The notes under the pieces are model-generated. The model saw only the letters and a program-made list of their open reading frames with translations. It made no database searches and had not been told where the DNA came from. 64,000 nt of DNA from Eutrigla gurnardus (lineage: Eukaryota; Chordata; Actinopteri; Perciformes; Triglidae): NCBI GenBank assembly GCA_963514095.1, contig OY741264.1, positions 13,205,866-13,269,865 of the forward strand, written 5' to 3'. Positions 44,778 through 57,982 of the stretch are shown one piece after another. Position 1 is the stretch's first letter. The number at the start of each line of letters is the position of its first letter. The translations under genes and the position numbers were made by a program.

Positions 44778-46418
44778 TATGGAGGTAGATTTGTGTCTTT
44801 ATTATGCAATCAAACAGAATAGGTTTGAGAGCAAAACTTTTCATACTGCAATCAAAAAATGTTTTATTGCAAGTAAAATAAATGTGATTAAAAATGTATT
44901 AATGGTAATCCAAAAGTTTTGTTTGCAAATCCAAAAGTGTTGTTTGCGAATCCAAAAGCTTTGCTTGCTGTTGAGCTGAATCTCGTGGGCGGGACCTATG
45001 CTGAAAGATGTAAGACACGTCTCTATTGGCCAGTCTCGTTCGGAGTGACAGCTTGGCAACATCCACAGTTAGTAACGAGAGAGGGTGTGAGAGACATGAT
45101 GAGACAGAGCGGGACTCGACAACGGAGATGACAGAAAATCAATGCGCAGGTAAGTCTTCCGTCATAGTAATAGCAAGAATGTTATGATTGAACTGGTGCA
45201 TGTAGATTGCTTTTGTTTCTGTTTCTGTTCTGTGGACGTTGTAATGGGTTAAAAAAATACATATTATTTTGTCAGCCTGTAGCTGCTAGCTTAGCTCAAT
45301 TAGCTAGTCATAGCTAGGCCTTTTCGACTGCATGACGTTGTGCATGTAGCTACTAGTTAACAGGACCATTTGTGTTCACAGGGCTACCAACTTTTCAACA
45401 AACCTTGGAGTGAGATTTGGGGGGCGAACCAAAATGTTGCTGCATACACAGCAATTTTTTGTTTGGCCCATTCAGCATCATTACCATACAGAAAAAAACA
45501 TGTTTTAATACCATTTATCAGTGGTTCTCAATGTATTAGCCTAACTCAGAGTGTACAAATAGAACCAATTGACCCAACAGTACGATTCAAGACACAGCAT
45601 GGCTCATTTGGTGTGTGTTTACTTTGGGATTCCGTACAACAAATAAAATAACAAAATACTAAACAGATATGCAACACGTTGCAAGAAACATTTCAATAAA
45701 AATAAAAAACCCAAAAGCTTGGTAATGTTATTTTAAAATGTAAACGATTTCTTGCTTCTAGCTTCTCTTCCCAGCTCAAAGTCCTTAAGAGCTTTGTGCT
45801 CTTGATGATTTCTCTCTCGTTCTGACCATAGACAGTAGGTTCCCACCAAAGAGTAGACTATACGGGGCGAGATCCGAGCTCTCCCCCTCACTGGCTCTGA
45901 AACTTAAATAATCCATCACGGTGGCGTTTCTCAAGCTAAACTCAACAGCTAGATAACTATGAACTATGAAGTATGAAATCTGTCTTCCTTTTTTCCAGAT
46001 TCTGTTTTTATTTTTTCCCAAGTTCCATGTTTCAGTTTCATTTTTTTTTAATTCTGTGTTTTAAAATTTAAGAGCATTCTTTCCATCAAATGTCTAATCA
46101 TGTGATGGAAATCATGAGAAATGTATTGAAGAAACATTCTAGTAGTTCTAATTCGAATCCCTTGTCATTCAGAGGCAAATGTGCATAAAATATGTTAGTG
46201 TATGTGCAATAATCACCACCCACTATATAATTTAACTTTGGACCCCCCCTGACTTTCACCTTGTCTAAAGTCAGCGCATCTGTCGATCCACGCCGACATT
46301 TAAGTTTCACTTTCAGATGTGAATCAGTTCATTTCTGAATGTTTCTGATGTGAGATTTTGTGGGTCGAGTCATTATGGAGATAAAACTCAGAGAACAGTT
46401 CTGCATAATAAACGTCTT

Positions 46419-46467
<49 letters not shown>

Positions 46468-47412
46468 TCAGCCCTGCCCCTCGGTGAAACAGACAGAGAG
46501 CAGAGACGCTGGATGAAGTGGTGTGCACGTTCATTACACTAAAACACAGGTGAGACTCATGTTTTTTTCTTTCAGCTTAGGTGTGGTGACAAACGCTTAT
46601 AATTTTACCCCGATGCCCCGAGATAACAGATAACAGAATAGATTTGGTTTGTTGCTAGATGGAAAATTCAGCGTGAGAAATCGGGGGTGTGGCGTGAGAG
46701 CGTGTAAAGCCAATCAAATTTGTGTGTCTCATGAGTTGCCAGCCCTGTGTTCAACAATCTAATTTGAGGTTTGATTGGTGCTGCGCCACCTACTGCTTAT
46801 CTCAAAGTGTAAAAGTAATCATGCTTTATATTTTGATAACTAATTTCCATTAAATGGGAGCTAGAACCGCTAACGTAATGGATTCAGTTATGTGAGAAAA
46901 GATGAGGACGAGATGTCAATAAAGTTAAAAATAAGATGTGTATACTTCCATGTGAACAGTCTGAGGGTAACAGCATACTCAAACGTTCATTTAGTAGGCA
47001 GTATGCAGTACATACACGTTGAGTATGTAGTAGGTAGTACGTTAGTATTTCGAACACAGTTCCGCTCTGTCTCATCATGTCTCTCACTCCCTCTCTTGTT
47101 ACTAACTGTGGATGTTGCCAAGCTGTCACTCCGAACGAGACTGGCCAACAGAGACATGTCTTACATCTTTCGGCATAGGTCCCGCGCACAAGATTCAGCT
47201 CAACAGCAAGCAAAGCTTTTGGATTCGCAAACAACACTTTTGGATTTGGAAACAAAACTTTTGGATTTGCAAACAAAACTTTTGGATTTCCATTAATACA
47301 TTTTTAATCACATTTATTTTACTTGCAATAAAACAATTTTGATTAAAGTGTTGATAGTTTTGCTCTCTAATCTATTTTTTGATTGCAGTAATTGCACAAA
47401 TCTACCTCCATA
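44778..47412. mobile_element. Unclassified 2.6-kb element with about 340-bp terminal inverted repeats
   Basis: 44778-45113 and 47059-47412 are inverted copies beginning TATGGAGGTAGATTTGTG. Both contain tandem 21-bp units (aatccaaaagttttgtttgc plus a; three on the left, four on the right) and a shared gacatgatgagacagagcgg inner edge. The interior (45114-47058) has no recognisable transposase; its frames are 60-95 aa. GAAG follows the right end and lies two bases before the left end, a possible but unconvincing target duplication. Confidence 0.8.
46421..46466. repeat. (TG)n microsatellite inside the long-inverted-repeat element
   Basis: About 23 TG units. It splits the interior of the 44778-47412 element. 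Confidence 0.97.
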
Positions 47413-47754
47413 GAAGCGGAGGAGCTCGGTGGTAGAGGGGGAGGGGCGTGACTGTTTTTTGACTGAGTCAACTCGATCTGCCAGACTTGCCGACTGCAAC
47501 TTTAACTTGAGAAAAACAGTTTAAAAACACTTACCTATTGGATGAAGTGAAGGATCTGGAGAACTGGAGCAGGGGCTCAAACCTTCGCTTCGTTTGAAAT
47601 CCCGAATCAGCTAAAGGCCGGGACTTACTTGGATTCATGGCCTGCCTGGGACACTTCCAGGATAAGTGTAGAATCGTATCTGCTGCTAAGTGTAGCATCT
47701 TATCCTCGAAGCGTAAAAACTTACAAATTATATTTTTTCTGCATCCAATGACAA

Positions 47755-49062
47755 TAAACTTACAGGTGCTATTTTTGTTGACTTGACCAAGGCCTTCAAT
47801 CTGGTTGACCACTACCTTCTTTTAGAGAAACAGTATTCCGTTGCTCTGTCACATAATGCATTATTATGGTTCAACTCTTACTTACATAACAGAAAGCAAA
47901 GAGTTGTCATACAAAGAAAAACATCTGATACATCTCTCACTAGTACAACAGCAAGGAGTGCCTCAAGGCTCAACTCTTGGTCCACTTCTTTTCTCCATTT
48001 TTATTAATGACCTTCCCTTGATTTGTTTGGACTGCTCCATTCTACTTTATGCAGATGAGACAGTGATATAAACATCTGAAACATAACAGCTTTGCAGAAT
48101 GATTTTAACAATGCAAGCTAACAGCTAATAAACTACTTCTCAATAAAACCAAATCCCACAATATGATTTTTGGTTGCCATAGAACCTTTAAATCCAGACA
48201 CAGAGACCTCTCTTATGTTATTAAATGCCTTGATGGAATGCCTCTTGAAAAAGTCAAACAAGCAAAATGCCTGGGCATATGGCTATACTCTGAACCTTCA
48301 TTTAAATTACATATTGACCATATTGTGAAGAGAATGAATCTCAGTATGTGTACTCTTTACTGCTCCAGAAACTGTTTTTCAGGGCCTGTAAGAAAGATGC
48401 TGGCTTTACAACTCATCCTACCAATAATGGATTGTATATCAGGCAACAATCAAAACTCATCACTGTACAATGTATGAATCACTTAGCCTACCTTCTCCTG
48501 TCTTGAGAAGACAGCAGCAGTGGTTGCAATTTATCTTCAAATGTATACACTAATAATAACTCAATTACCCAATCTATCTAAAATAATTTATGACCCCTTC
48601 TCTTCTAACTATCAATTTAGACACTCTACTAAGCTTTTTTTTTCTCTGTTCCGACAGTTTTCAAGTCAATAAGGAGGCAAGCCTTTATTTTCAAAGCCCC
48701 ATCTGATTGGAACAACCTACCTCACATTTTCAAGAATGCCCTGTCTTCTCATTAAAGGATTACTTGTTCATGTCCTTAACACAAATGTGTTATCACTAAT
48801 GTCACTAATCAATCATCTATTTTGTTACTGCTTGTATATATAATCTTTGAATGTAGGTAGTCTGTTATGCTTCTTTATGAGTAGTATCTTCACATTTTTT
48901 TTCATTTTATTTTTTAATGTAATTGAATTTAAAACAAATTTGTTTGTGTACGGGTTTCTGTTAAATGTTTTGTCTGAATTGTGTTTTCATTGTATTAATG
49001 GGACCACCTTGAAAACAAGATGGCACATCTTTAGGGGTTATTCCTAATAAAGAAGTATAGTA
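47755..49062 (+). pseudogene. Non-LTR retrotransposon reverse transcriptase relic with 3' end
   Basis: Frames in order give FVDLTKAFNLVDH, ALLWFNSYLHNRKQRVVIQ, then GVPQGSTLGPLLFSIFINDL and LLYADETVI (the RT YADD-type box, here YADE), followed by KTKSHNMIFG and KCLGIWL, and a distal APSDWNNLPHIF. The frame shifts several times. It is 5'-truncated before the RT palm and ends in an aataaagaagtatagtata tail. Jockey/L2-like by motif spacing; clade not assigned. Confidence 0.85.
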
Positions 49063-50159
49063 TAAGACTTTGTTACGTAATGTCGTAACATTACATATGC
49101 AGACTGTATTGCATTGCATTATCAGCCTGGACTCCCGAACAACAAAACTGCATTGTGAATTATTAAAATTATTTTGTTTTGGATTAGGTTTGCTTTGACA
49201 TATCACAGATGACTTTCAAATTAATTTGTCGAAGGCTACATTGGGAGGAAGTTGGGATGGTGGTTGGGTTAACAATGGCTTCCCCCAGGAGACTGTTCTT
49301 TTTTTGCATTTTAGCTTTGTTTGAATTTCATAGTCATTTTAATCTAAATGTTGTTGCCTAAACCTCACTATGCAGTTGTGTAGTGTTTTTTGTTTTGTTT
49401 TGTCCATTTTGTTTCAATCTGTTTAAAACTGACACTGTTGGGTCTGGAAAAAAAAATATTTCCTTGGAAACATAATTGAGAGTGCAGTTTAGTTGTATGG
49501 GAATGTAATCTTGTAGTTGTTCTACTACGTAACCCTAACTCCATTGCTCTCGGTATAACTATCTAATAATATACAGTCACATAGATTATAGCAGTTTAAA
49601 TTGTGTGATCATCTGAATGCTTGAGCTGCTGCTCTTTTCTCCAATGTTTTAGCATGCCCCCACCTGATATACCTACCTAAAACTACTGATGGACAAAGAC
49701 ACAACAACAAAAGTGTCTCTGTAAAAAGTATTTATTAATGGAAAATGAGAGGCTTGTAGTGTAGTGAGGTCTTGGGACGGTGGGAGGGTTCAGGCTGCTG
49801 TCAGGGTGGTTTGCAGGGTTTCAATTAGTGAGCCAGCAGGGAAGGCCTGTAACTTACATGACACTGTTTGACCATCAAACACTTCTGATCCCGTGCTACT
49901 CACATTGCAGCATGTTTAATTCCTTTACATTTTTCCACTCTACTTTCGTAACCCCATAGTTAGTTACAAGGCAGAGGTTCACACATCAAATGGTTCTTTA
50001 TTTTGATGGATGAATCGGATTGAAAAATGTGTCTGTACCTTGATGTATCTTGAAGATTGTTAAGGTCTTTGATAACATCAAAGCTTCCCTTGGCAGCTAT
50101 GACAAACCATTGAAGGAAAAGCTGGAAAGCAAGTAGGGAGGTAATGTTTTCTGCCCTGT
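49063..50159. other. Gene-free stretch
   Basis: 49320-49470 (tttcatagtcattttaatct, gttgcctaaacctcactatg) matches the dispersed repeat at 60905-61060. No exon seen. Confidence 0.5.
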
Positions 50160-51100
50160 TTGTCTGTCGGCAAGGCAAGGCAATTTTATTTGTATAGCAC
50201 CTTTCAACAACAAGGCAATTCAAAGTGCTTTACATGAAACATTAAAAGCATTGGAAAGAAACACATGAAACAATTAAAAAAAACATTATACAATACATGT
50301 TACAATACAATACAATACAATTTAATAAATAAGTAAAAACAAGGATATCAAAGGAATAGAAATTCCAGTGCAGTATAGGCAATTGATAAATTGTATTATT
50401 TACTGAAAGGCAGCTGCAAACAGAAAAGTCTTCAGGCTTGATTTAAAAGAGCTGATATTTGCAGCAGACCTGCAGTTTTCGGGAAGTTTGTTCCAAATAT
50501 GTAGTGTATAAAAACTGAATGCTGCCGCTCCATGTTTGTGTCTGACTCTGGAGGAACAGAGCACACATTTCCCAGACCATCTGAGAGGTCTGGGTGGTTC
50601 ATAGCTAAGCAGAAGATCAGAAATGTATTTTGGCCCTAAACGATTCAGTGCTTTGAAAACCAGCAGTAGTATTTTGAAATCAATTATCTGACAGACAGAA
50701 TGCCAGTGTAAAGGTCTGAGAACTGGAGTGATATGATTTATTTTTTTGGTCTTAGTGAGGACTCGACCAGCAGCGTTCCGAATTAACCAGCTATCTGATC
50801 TACTTTTTAGGGAGACCTAAGACACTGTTACAGTAGTCCAGGCTGCTCACGCCTGCTCTTTAAGTGATAATAGGCTGATTTTCTAACAGTTTTAATGTGG
50901 CGAATTTCAGGTCTGGGTCCATGACTACACCTAAGTTTCTGGCTTGGTTTGTGGTTTACAGTTTGAAGCTGGGTGCTAACATTTGACAGTTCTTCCTTGG
51001 CTCCAGAAACAATTATTTCAGTTTCGTCTTTGCTTAATTGGAAAAAGATTCTGCTCCATCCAATCATTGATTTGCTCAATGCATCTGTTCAGTGCTGCTG
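50160..51100 (-). mobile_element. Non-LTR retrotransposon 3' portion
   Basis: The 3' end is at the low coordinate: caaggcaattttatttgtat, agcacctttcaacaacaagg and caaagtgctttacat are the common fish LINE terminus. Upstream in the minus strand a degenerate C-terminal RT frame includes KDETEIIVSGAKEE and HIKTVRKSAYYHLK. It is truncated and frameshifted; clade not assigned. Confidence 0.85.
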
Positions 51101-51420
51101 GTGATGGTAGTGAGGTTATGGTTCTGAAGGTGCAGTAGCAACCTGTCAATCAAAAGGTAGCCCTGCCCTAAAAGAATGCCCTGCTTTCTGGTCTGTTTTT
51201 ACTCTAAATGGCTCATAATTTGCTAAATGAACATCATGCTGGATTGAAGTAGACTTGAAACTAGAGACTGAGACCATAAACTAATTTTTACTGAGATAAT
51301 AAATCAAGAGAGAAGTAGGGTCATTTTCTCATAGAATGCAAGTTTAAGGCACATCAAGTTGGCTTCACTTTTCAGAACCGGAGGTTGCCGCCTAGAAGAG
51401 AGCTCCTTTTTCATTAGTGA
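51101..51420. repeat. Dispersed repeat family A
   Basis: caacctgtcaatcaaaaggt, agccctgccctaaaagaatg, attgaagtagacttgaaact and ttcagaaccggaggttgccg are the wording of a very common teleost repeat (memory). It abuts the LINE end. 57130-57270 carries the opposite-strand right end (ggcaacctccggttctgaaa). Confidence 0.75.
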
Positions 51421-52938
51421 CTGTTTGCGCCGCCCCCTTAGACTTCAACCCCATCCCCTTTCACACTCTCTGAACTGTTTGTGATAGACACATTGCTCTC
51501 ACCAATGTGGATTCTCCTTCCCCTTACATGTTAGACACATCCCCTTTCATGTTGTAGACACTTAATGGAGATATCATTGCACTCTGCAGAGAGTTCCTGT
51601 TGCATTGGTGTAGGTTATGTCATGATTCACATCATGGCAGCCCCTCCTTCTCCTTTTTGTGTACTGGTGTCTTCACTGGATCAGATAGCATACTAGACGC
51701 AGTAAGCCTCGAGAGATTCTATGGAAGGAAATGTGTTCTCTTCAGAGCATTATGAATATATGTATCATTAGATGATCAGGGTTTCTAGAAATTTAATGTT
51801 GGACCATGCCCTGGACCAGTTGATATTGGGAAGACCTAAATCCTATTTCCAACTTTTGCAAACTGCCAATTGTTGTTCTGGACTGAGTAATAAGAGAGTA
51901 ACGTTTCGATGCAAGACTAAACTGAGGTATAGAGTCTGTGTATTGACTGACTGTCCATGTTAGAGCCCCAGTGAACTCCATCTAAGTTGTAAATAAAAGA
52001 AAAGGGTATTGCCGGAAAGATTGTATTTATTCTTCAAGTCCTGGAATGCTGGGAGTCTATCGCCTTGTGTAATGTCAGATACCATGTGCATTTCTTTTTT
52101 TGACCAGTGTGGGAAAGAAATAGACTTACCGCCTAGTGTGATGGAGTAGTTATTAAACAGGAAGGGAACATGCAAATTATTTTTGATAGCAAATCACAAA
52201 TAATTAAAACAAAATAATACATCCACAGAGCTTTTAGAAAGGTGTAGAATCAAAAGTATCACTTCTCGTGAAACATTTTTTTTTTATTGTGAATTAATCA
52301 TTTAAAAAAAAGTTGTCGGTCCGTAATTTATGTTTTGTTTACCTCTGTGTAGATGTGTGATGCGGCTTCTAGCAAGGCTTGTGAGGCAATAGAATACCAG
52401 CGTTGGTAATACGTGGTATCTTTACGTAGTCAGGGGTCAAGAGTCATTGCGGTTGCCAGTTAGTATGGAAAAAACAGTTTCAGAGTTTGACAGTAAGCGA
52501 GTGGCATTTCGGGAACCAGTCCCAAGTGCTAAGTGTCAAAAGGAGGAGCAAGACCAGAGTGAACATTGGTTCAGTGTTTGTCAAACAGTGATCGTCGAAG
52601 TCAGCTGAAGGAGTTTCAAGAACTGAAAAGCCACGCTGAGGTGGCTACTTTTCTTGTTGACCGGTAAGATATCATTAAAGCTAGCTTTTAGCTAACACGA
52701 ACACTGGCAACCCATTGAGGGCACATGTGCTTCGAGCAACAGCTGTGTTTTGACGTGAATGCAATGGAAGGGGGGAGTGCGAGTGCAACATCTAGTAGCT
52801 GGATGTTGGATGTGATCAATGTTGTCAATAGCACTTTTGAGTCAACATATATCTGTAATAGACTACAACTGCAGCAGCTACACAAGCCAATGTACTATTA
52901 TAACAAGTCAAAACCAGCACACATGTATCATATGGGGA

Positions 52939-52939
<1 letters not shown>
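51421..52939. other. Gene-free stretch
   Basis: No recognised exon. A modest open frame from an ATG at about 52467 ends in a splice-donor-like GTAAGA at about 52664, but it has stops and no known domain, so it is not called. Confidence 0.45.

Positions 52940-52993
<54 letters not shown>
52940..52993. repeat. (TG)n microsatellite
   Basis: About 27 TG units. Confidence 0.97.
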
Positions 52994-52994
<1 letters not shown>

Positions 52995-54904
52995 AGGAAA
53001 GAGAGGAGTGACAGGGTAATATGGTGGACGTGAAGACGATGGAAGATGAAGACGGCACGTTATGTGTTGGTGGCAGCCACGGCTCAGGTGCTCCACCACG
53101 TGGGGCCTGTAGGGTTCGTGTAGGTGTAGTAAAACGAGAACAATGAGGTCCCCACGCTCTATCACAGTAGGAATGGAAGGTGGAATGTGCAGTTTGCTGG
53201 TTTCCATGACAACGGGTTAAGCAGCAGAGTCGACTGGAGTGGATGAGGTTGTCTGGGGATCAGCTGATCAGCTATTGATTCAGCTATGGATCCAAAAATG
53301 AAAGTGAAACAAAAGAGAGAACCCCAAAAACAGAGAAGAAAAACATGGTCTTGCTGGGGGGTGTCCAGCAGATTCGGGGAGTTCCCATCAATGCTGACCG
53401 ATGAGAACCAAACTCTTTACAATTACGTGTAACGTTTGGGGGTAGAGACCCCTTTATGATGGTCCCTGGTTCAGGCTTTTCTTTGGGCCTTGCTATTGTT
53501 CTCATGTGGCCTCAATCCCAACAGAGTATTGATACACTTCTGTGAGATGGACAACATTGCAAAAAACACAGAAAAAGATTGATATTAGCATTGTCGGATT
53601 ATGGAAAATGTATGTTGTGCTACTGTTTGTTCTTCCATAATAGCTCAGCTGGAGCCTTCACTCGTCTCACATCCTACACCAGTTGATTTCTGTGCTTAAA
53701 TATTGTGTGTACATGTGTTTGTGTGTGCATTTCAGTGGGTGTGGTGGCTTGTTTGAAGTTTGTGCTTGTTGCGTCTGTGTGTGGTGAGACAGACTGACAA
53801 GACAGACAGACAAGGATGGACGCATAGATTGCAACAGGCCAAACAACAGGTGTGTCTTTTGAACATAACCCGCCACCATATGAAAGCCCTCTTTACCTTT
53901 AGCCCTGCTGATTCTTGTTTTCATCAGCAAAAGAAAAGACTTCTCCTCCTCCTTGTCGCTGACGGTCTTTTATCAGTGGGAGAGACAGACAACCCTTCTC
54001 CCTGTGCCTTTATGTCTCTCTACTGTCTCTCTTCATTCATGTTCTCCTTTCTTTACTTAGTTATGACTAGGCCTGGACTGAACAGCACTTTGCCTGTTAT
54101 TAAACACAAGGTATCAGCCAATCACAGCCCTCATCTCTGCTATGATATAGTTCAGTCCTGCCCACAGGGGATCACTATGTCTTTATCATATTTGTTCATT
54201 CAGTAAAAGTAGTAATACCACAATATATAAATACTGTTACACACTGTAAGAAAAACAGATAACCTTTTCTGTTAACTTTACCTAGACATTTTCTTCAAGA
54301 CTAAAATGGAAAATTCCATATATTTACAGTATAAGTACTCTACCATTAACCTACACTTATGTCAAAAAATATTTACACCAAAAAATGTATATTAGGTTAC
54401 TATCAAACTTGCCTTGAAATCTAATAATGAGTCAACAGTTCACACAGGTTAACACAAGCTGCACAACACTGAGCAAACGTCGACTTCTTTCATCTTCTTT
54501 CATTTTTACAATAAAAGTGAGAGGATTGATGATTGATGGTTTCTCCCAAATCCAAAAATCGAATTAAAGATTTTGTGTGTGATGGTTGCTGCCTCTGGTA
54601 ACGTTCATGCTAGCAATACACAATTAAAAATACGGGTAAGAAATCGATCGATCGAATTATTTCATATTAAAAATGGTATATCGGCCCATAATTTTGCAGA
54701 CTTTTCTTAGGGTGCAAGTTAAACGTGCATTCAATATATACTGATATTCACTAAAAATATAAACTTATATACACTATACCATATAGAATATAATATATAC
54801 TCAGTAAAATACATATGGTATTACATCATATTAGATGCATTAATGTGTCGCTTCAGATCCTGAAGAGGTAGAGTTGAGTTTTTGCAGTTAATCATTATTC
54901 TTTG
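52994..54904. other. Gene-free stretch
   Basis: No exon or named repeat recognised. The 148-aa plus frame at 53760-54206 has no domain features and is not supported by splice or codon evidence. Confidence 0.45.
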
Positions 54905-56027
54905 TTAAGATAAGATAAGATAAGATATACTTTATTTTCCTTGGAAGGAAATTTCAGCCGCCCTATTTTTGATTTCAGCTGGACAGAAAGGTTACCGTAC
55001 CAAGCAGCCATCCCATACCTCAGAACACTCTCTAACACCACCTGGTAAAATAAGAACATAACTCTGGTTGACACCAAACACCCTGAGTCTACGCAGGAAG
55101 TACAATCTTTGCTGGAGATGAGCACACAGGTGATCAACATGAACCTGCCAACTAAAACAGTTATCGAGATGGACGCCAAGATACCTGTAAGAGCTGACTT
55201 GGTTGATTGTCCCCCCATGGATGCACAGTGGAGTACGGTCCCCTATGGCTTTAGGGTCTAGTACCATCTCCTCTGTCTTTTTTAAGTTTATGGTGAGGTG
55301 GTTTAGGCTGGGTGAACCCTGCCTGAACTTCCGGGAAATTTGGATTTCGCTCGGCAGTTTAGGCTGGACACCCTCAGACTTACTTTCGCTGTTACATTGC
55401 CAGAATCTTTGGCTCCAATCAGAAACGGCCATTCTCTCCTGGCACGCTATTGGCCAGTGACGTGACGATGACGAAACACAATGGGCATCGTTCATTTGAA
55501 CGATGCCCATTGATCCCGCCTCTTGAGCAGTAGAAACAAAGCGCAGCTTCCCCAGACTAATGTTCAATCTTAAAAGATTGACCTTAGTATGGTGAAAACC
55601 AGACTAGAGGTGGTTCTCATCACACCACCGAACAAAGCTCTGTACTTCTGTAAAATATGATGAGGGGGCAGTGTGCTGGTGCTGCAGGCTCAGGATGGCA
55701 GTGTCATCTGAGAATTTAAAAATTAAATTTTCTGATTAAGTCATTTGTGTACAGCGTAAAAAGCACTGATGAACTGACACAGCACTGGGGTGAACCTGTG
55801 CTGATGACTTTAGAGTCAGAGAAGGTGTTATTAACACTGACATTCTGAGTTCTCTGAATTAAAAACGATAGGTATGGTTGAAGTGAATTAAAAGCGGAAC
55901 TAAAATCAATGAACAAAAGGCACGCATAGGCCCCAGGGGCTTCGAGATGCTTAAGGGCAAGGTGGGCAACACGGGTTAACAAACACAAATTATTCAAGTT
56001 GAAAATCAGGCAGGATGCCAGAAACAC
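54905..56027 (-). pseudogene. Non-LTR retrotransposon reverse transcriptase relic
   Basis: On the minus strand the frame gives LLFIDFSSAFNSLQPYL, STGSPQCCVSSSVLFTLYTN and SDDTAILSL (RT box), then CDENHL. Beyond a 303-bp insertion it continues TINLKKTEEMVLDPK, YRYLGVHLDNCFSW and HLQQRLYFLRRLRVFG, and finishes in a (GATAA)n-like tail (54907-54927) after an aatttcagccgccc motif. Frameshifts are present and it is 5'-truncated. Confidence 0.88.
55304..55606. mobile_element. 303-bp miniature element with 9-bp target duplication, inside the LINE
   Basis: The ends are TAGGCTGGGTGAACC and (reverse complement of right) TAGTCTGGTTTTCACC. The direct flanks GAGGTGGTT at 55295-55303 and 55607-55615 are identical. 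It contains a perfect 16-bp hairpin (55479-55512). It interrupts the LINE frame between CDENHL and TINLKK, so it is younger than the LINE. Confidence 0.85.
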
Positions 56028-57982
56028 TCACACTGAACAGCCATGGGCAGACAGAAACCAGCAGCGCAGGGGCCAATCTAAAGTTAGTTGACAGAAGACT
56101 GAGGTGAGATCCCGGGATCCAGGCAAGGCAGGTGAGTTGGGGACAAGCAGGGTCTGAAATGGGGAATCAATCCGGAGAAAAGTGCTGGACACTCTTGCAT
56201 AGGAAGGGTAAAAATACACTGCATACATAGGCTACTGTTTGTATTTAATACAATGTTATATATAAAATACTTAACTTAATTAAAAGCTCAGGGTTTACAA
56301 ATACATTTAAAATTATTCATTTAGTTAGTCATGACAATATTTAGAAAATGTTTCCACTGTAACTGCAGACAAAGTACTCCCATATGTAAAGTCCCACATT
56401 TTAGACTTGTTTAATTGAACTAAATACATGTATCACGTGTCTTTCTGATATGATGAAATGGTTAGATATGATTCAGGATGCAATCAACGATGGTGGGTTT
56501 GAGTCCCAACTCTTGATAAGGACCTCGGCGGTCATAATGGCGCTGAGGAACACGTTCTCACAGATGTGTTCCTCTGGTCCAGGTGGGAGAGGGCAGAGTG
56601 AGTGAGCAGAGCTGCTACTGTGCCACCAATCAGACAGTGCTGCTGTTCTTCAGGCCACACACATTTTCCCGTTAAGCCAGTGTGTTTCCACTGGAGCTGC
56701 TGTTTCTGTGTCTCCATGCTTTATTGCCTTTTTTCTGGGTGGGATTCTTCCAGACTGACAGCAAAAAGAACACACAGAAACAATAAGAACCCGTGTGGGG
56801 ATGTACTTCAACTTATGTAGTATCAAACATGATTGATTCTCTTTTATGAGAGTTAAATTTACCAAGATGACTGGGAAAATAAAAAGAAGCCTTCAACAGA
56901 TGGGGTTAATTCCTGAAACTGAGGAAGATGAGAAAGAGAGACTGATTTTTTTCTAAATGTCTCCATAAGCAGAGTAGCGTGGACATGAGGCGATGCTGGG
57001 CTTATCAGACCTACTGTGAAAAACATTAACAGTCGTCACCCGGTTCATGGGTCTCGGTATGACAGAATGGTCTCTTTTATCTAGTGAGACCGCACCGATG
57101 CATGAAAACATGTTTTTAAACATTTCAGAGTAGCTACTATTCTACTGGCTTGGTTGTACATGAGTCTGTCCCCACCAGGTGGCAACCTCCGGTTCTGAAA
57201 AGTGAGTCTTATCTCTACTGGCCATCGGGGGGCGACTCCTCTGGTTGAAAAACTCATTATATAGAAGCAAATTACATTACTTCTTACTTGATCTATTATC
57301 CCAGCAAAAATTTTAAACATGAGTTTAATTTATCCCAATTGCAGGATATGCTTTAGGTTGTAGCTACCATGACTGACGCTTCCTCACTTTCACAGCCTTG
57401 CTACCATCACTACCATGTTACCAATGGGATTAGCTAATGCAATGACTTCAACACTTTCCTGTAAAGTTGACCTTTAATTATGAAGCTAACTTTGTTAACA
57501 GTTTCACACCAGAATCCAGATGGAACCGGATGCAGCAAGGTTGCCACCCAGGCTGCTGCTCTGTCGCTTGTGTTTGTCAGATCCACCCGTCGCTCCTCTG
57601 CAGTCCAAATATGTTCACTTCTCTTCACTGGTTGCAAAGATAGCAATGGTCAAAAAGATGGTGACTGTCACAATGCCAAACACAAGGCCTCAAAACAGTA
57701 GTCTTCACAACAATTTGTCAGTCAAACAGAAAGACTGACCATGCCCTTCCATGAAGTCTGGAATGCTTCTGACTTTAACCCAAAAAACAGAAGAAGAACT
57801 TTTTACCAAAAGGTTTAATTTGTATTTGCAATATTAACAGTTTATATCATAAAATATTGATACTTGGCATCAGTGTATCATTACAATATTTCCTTAGAAA
57901 TGTCCTCTATACTGTGGCAAGCATCCTCCATCCATGCTGCTCAGAGTCAGAGGTATAAGGTAAGTATATATATATATATACA
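56028..57982. other. Gene-free stretch with repeat fragments
   Basis: 57130-57270 is repeat family A (opposite strand) and 57484-57700 is repeat family B. The 72-73 aa frames over the latter are repeat translations. No exon recognised. Confidence 0.55.

Larger units (their letters stand above)
43368..47505. mobile_element. Nested composite: diverged copy of the TTAA-flanked MITE carrying two later insertions
   Basis: The outer ends are TTAA-AGTCGCAGTTGG (from 43368) and the reverse-complementary CCGACTGCAACT-TTAA (to 47505), related to the ends of the 525-bp element at 29900. Its body (acaacataaatcatccggtt, ctgtttgttttgcaaa) resumes at 44391 after the first insertion (43405-44390), and its right part resumes at 47413 after the second (44778-47412). 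Confidence 0.8.

Noticed and set aside
52467..52670. Possible first exon with a GTAAGA donor
   Set aside because: The frame is interrupted by stops, and no downstream exon or protein family could be recognised.
53760..54206. 148-aa plus frame as a novel protein
   Set aside because: Composition is irregular with no domain, signal or neighbouring exon; nothing beyond length supports it.
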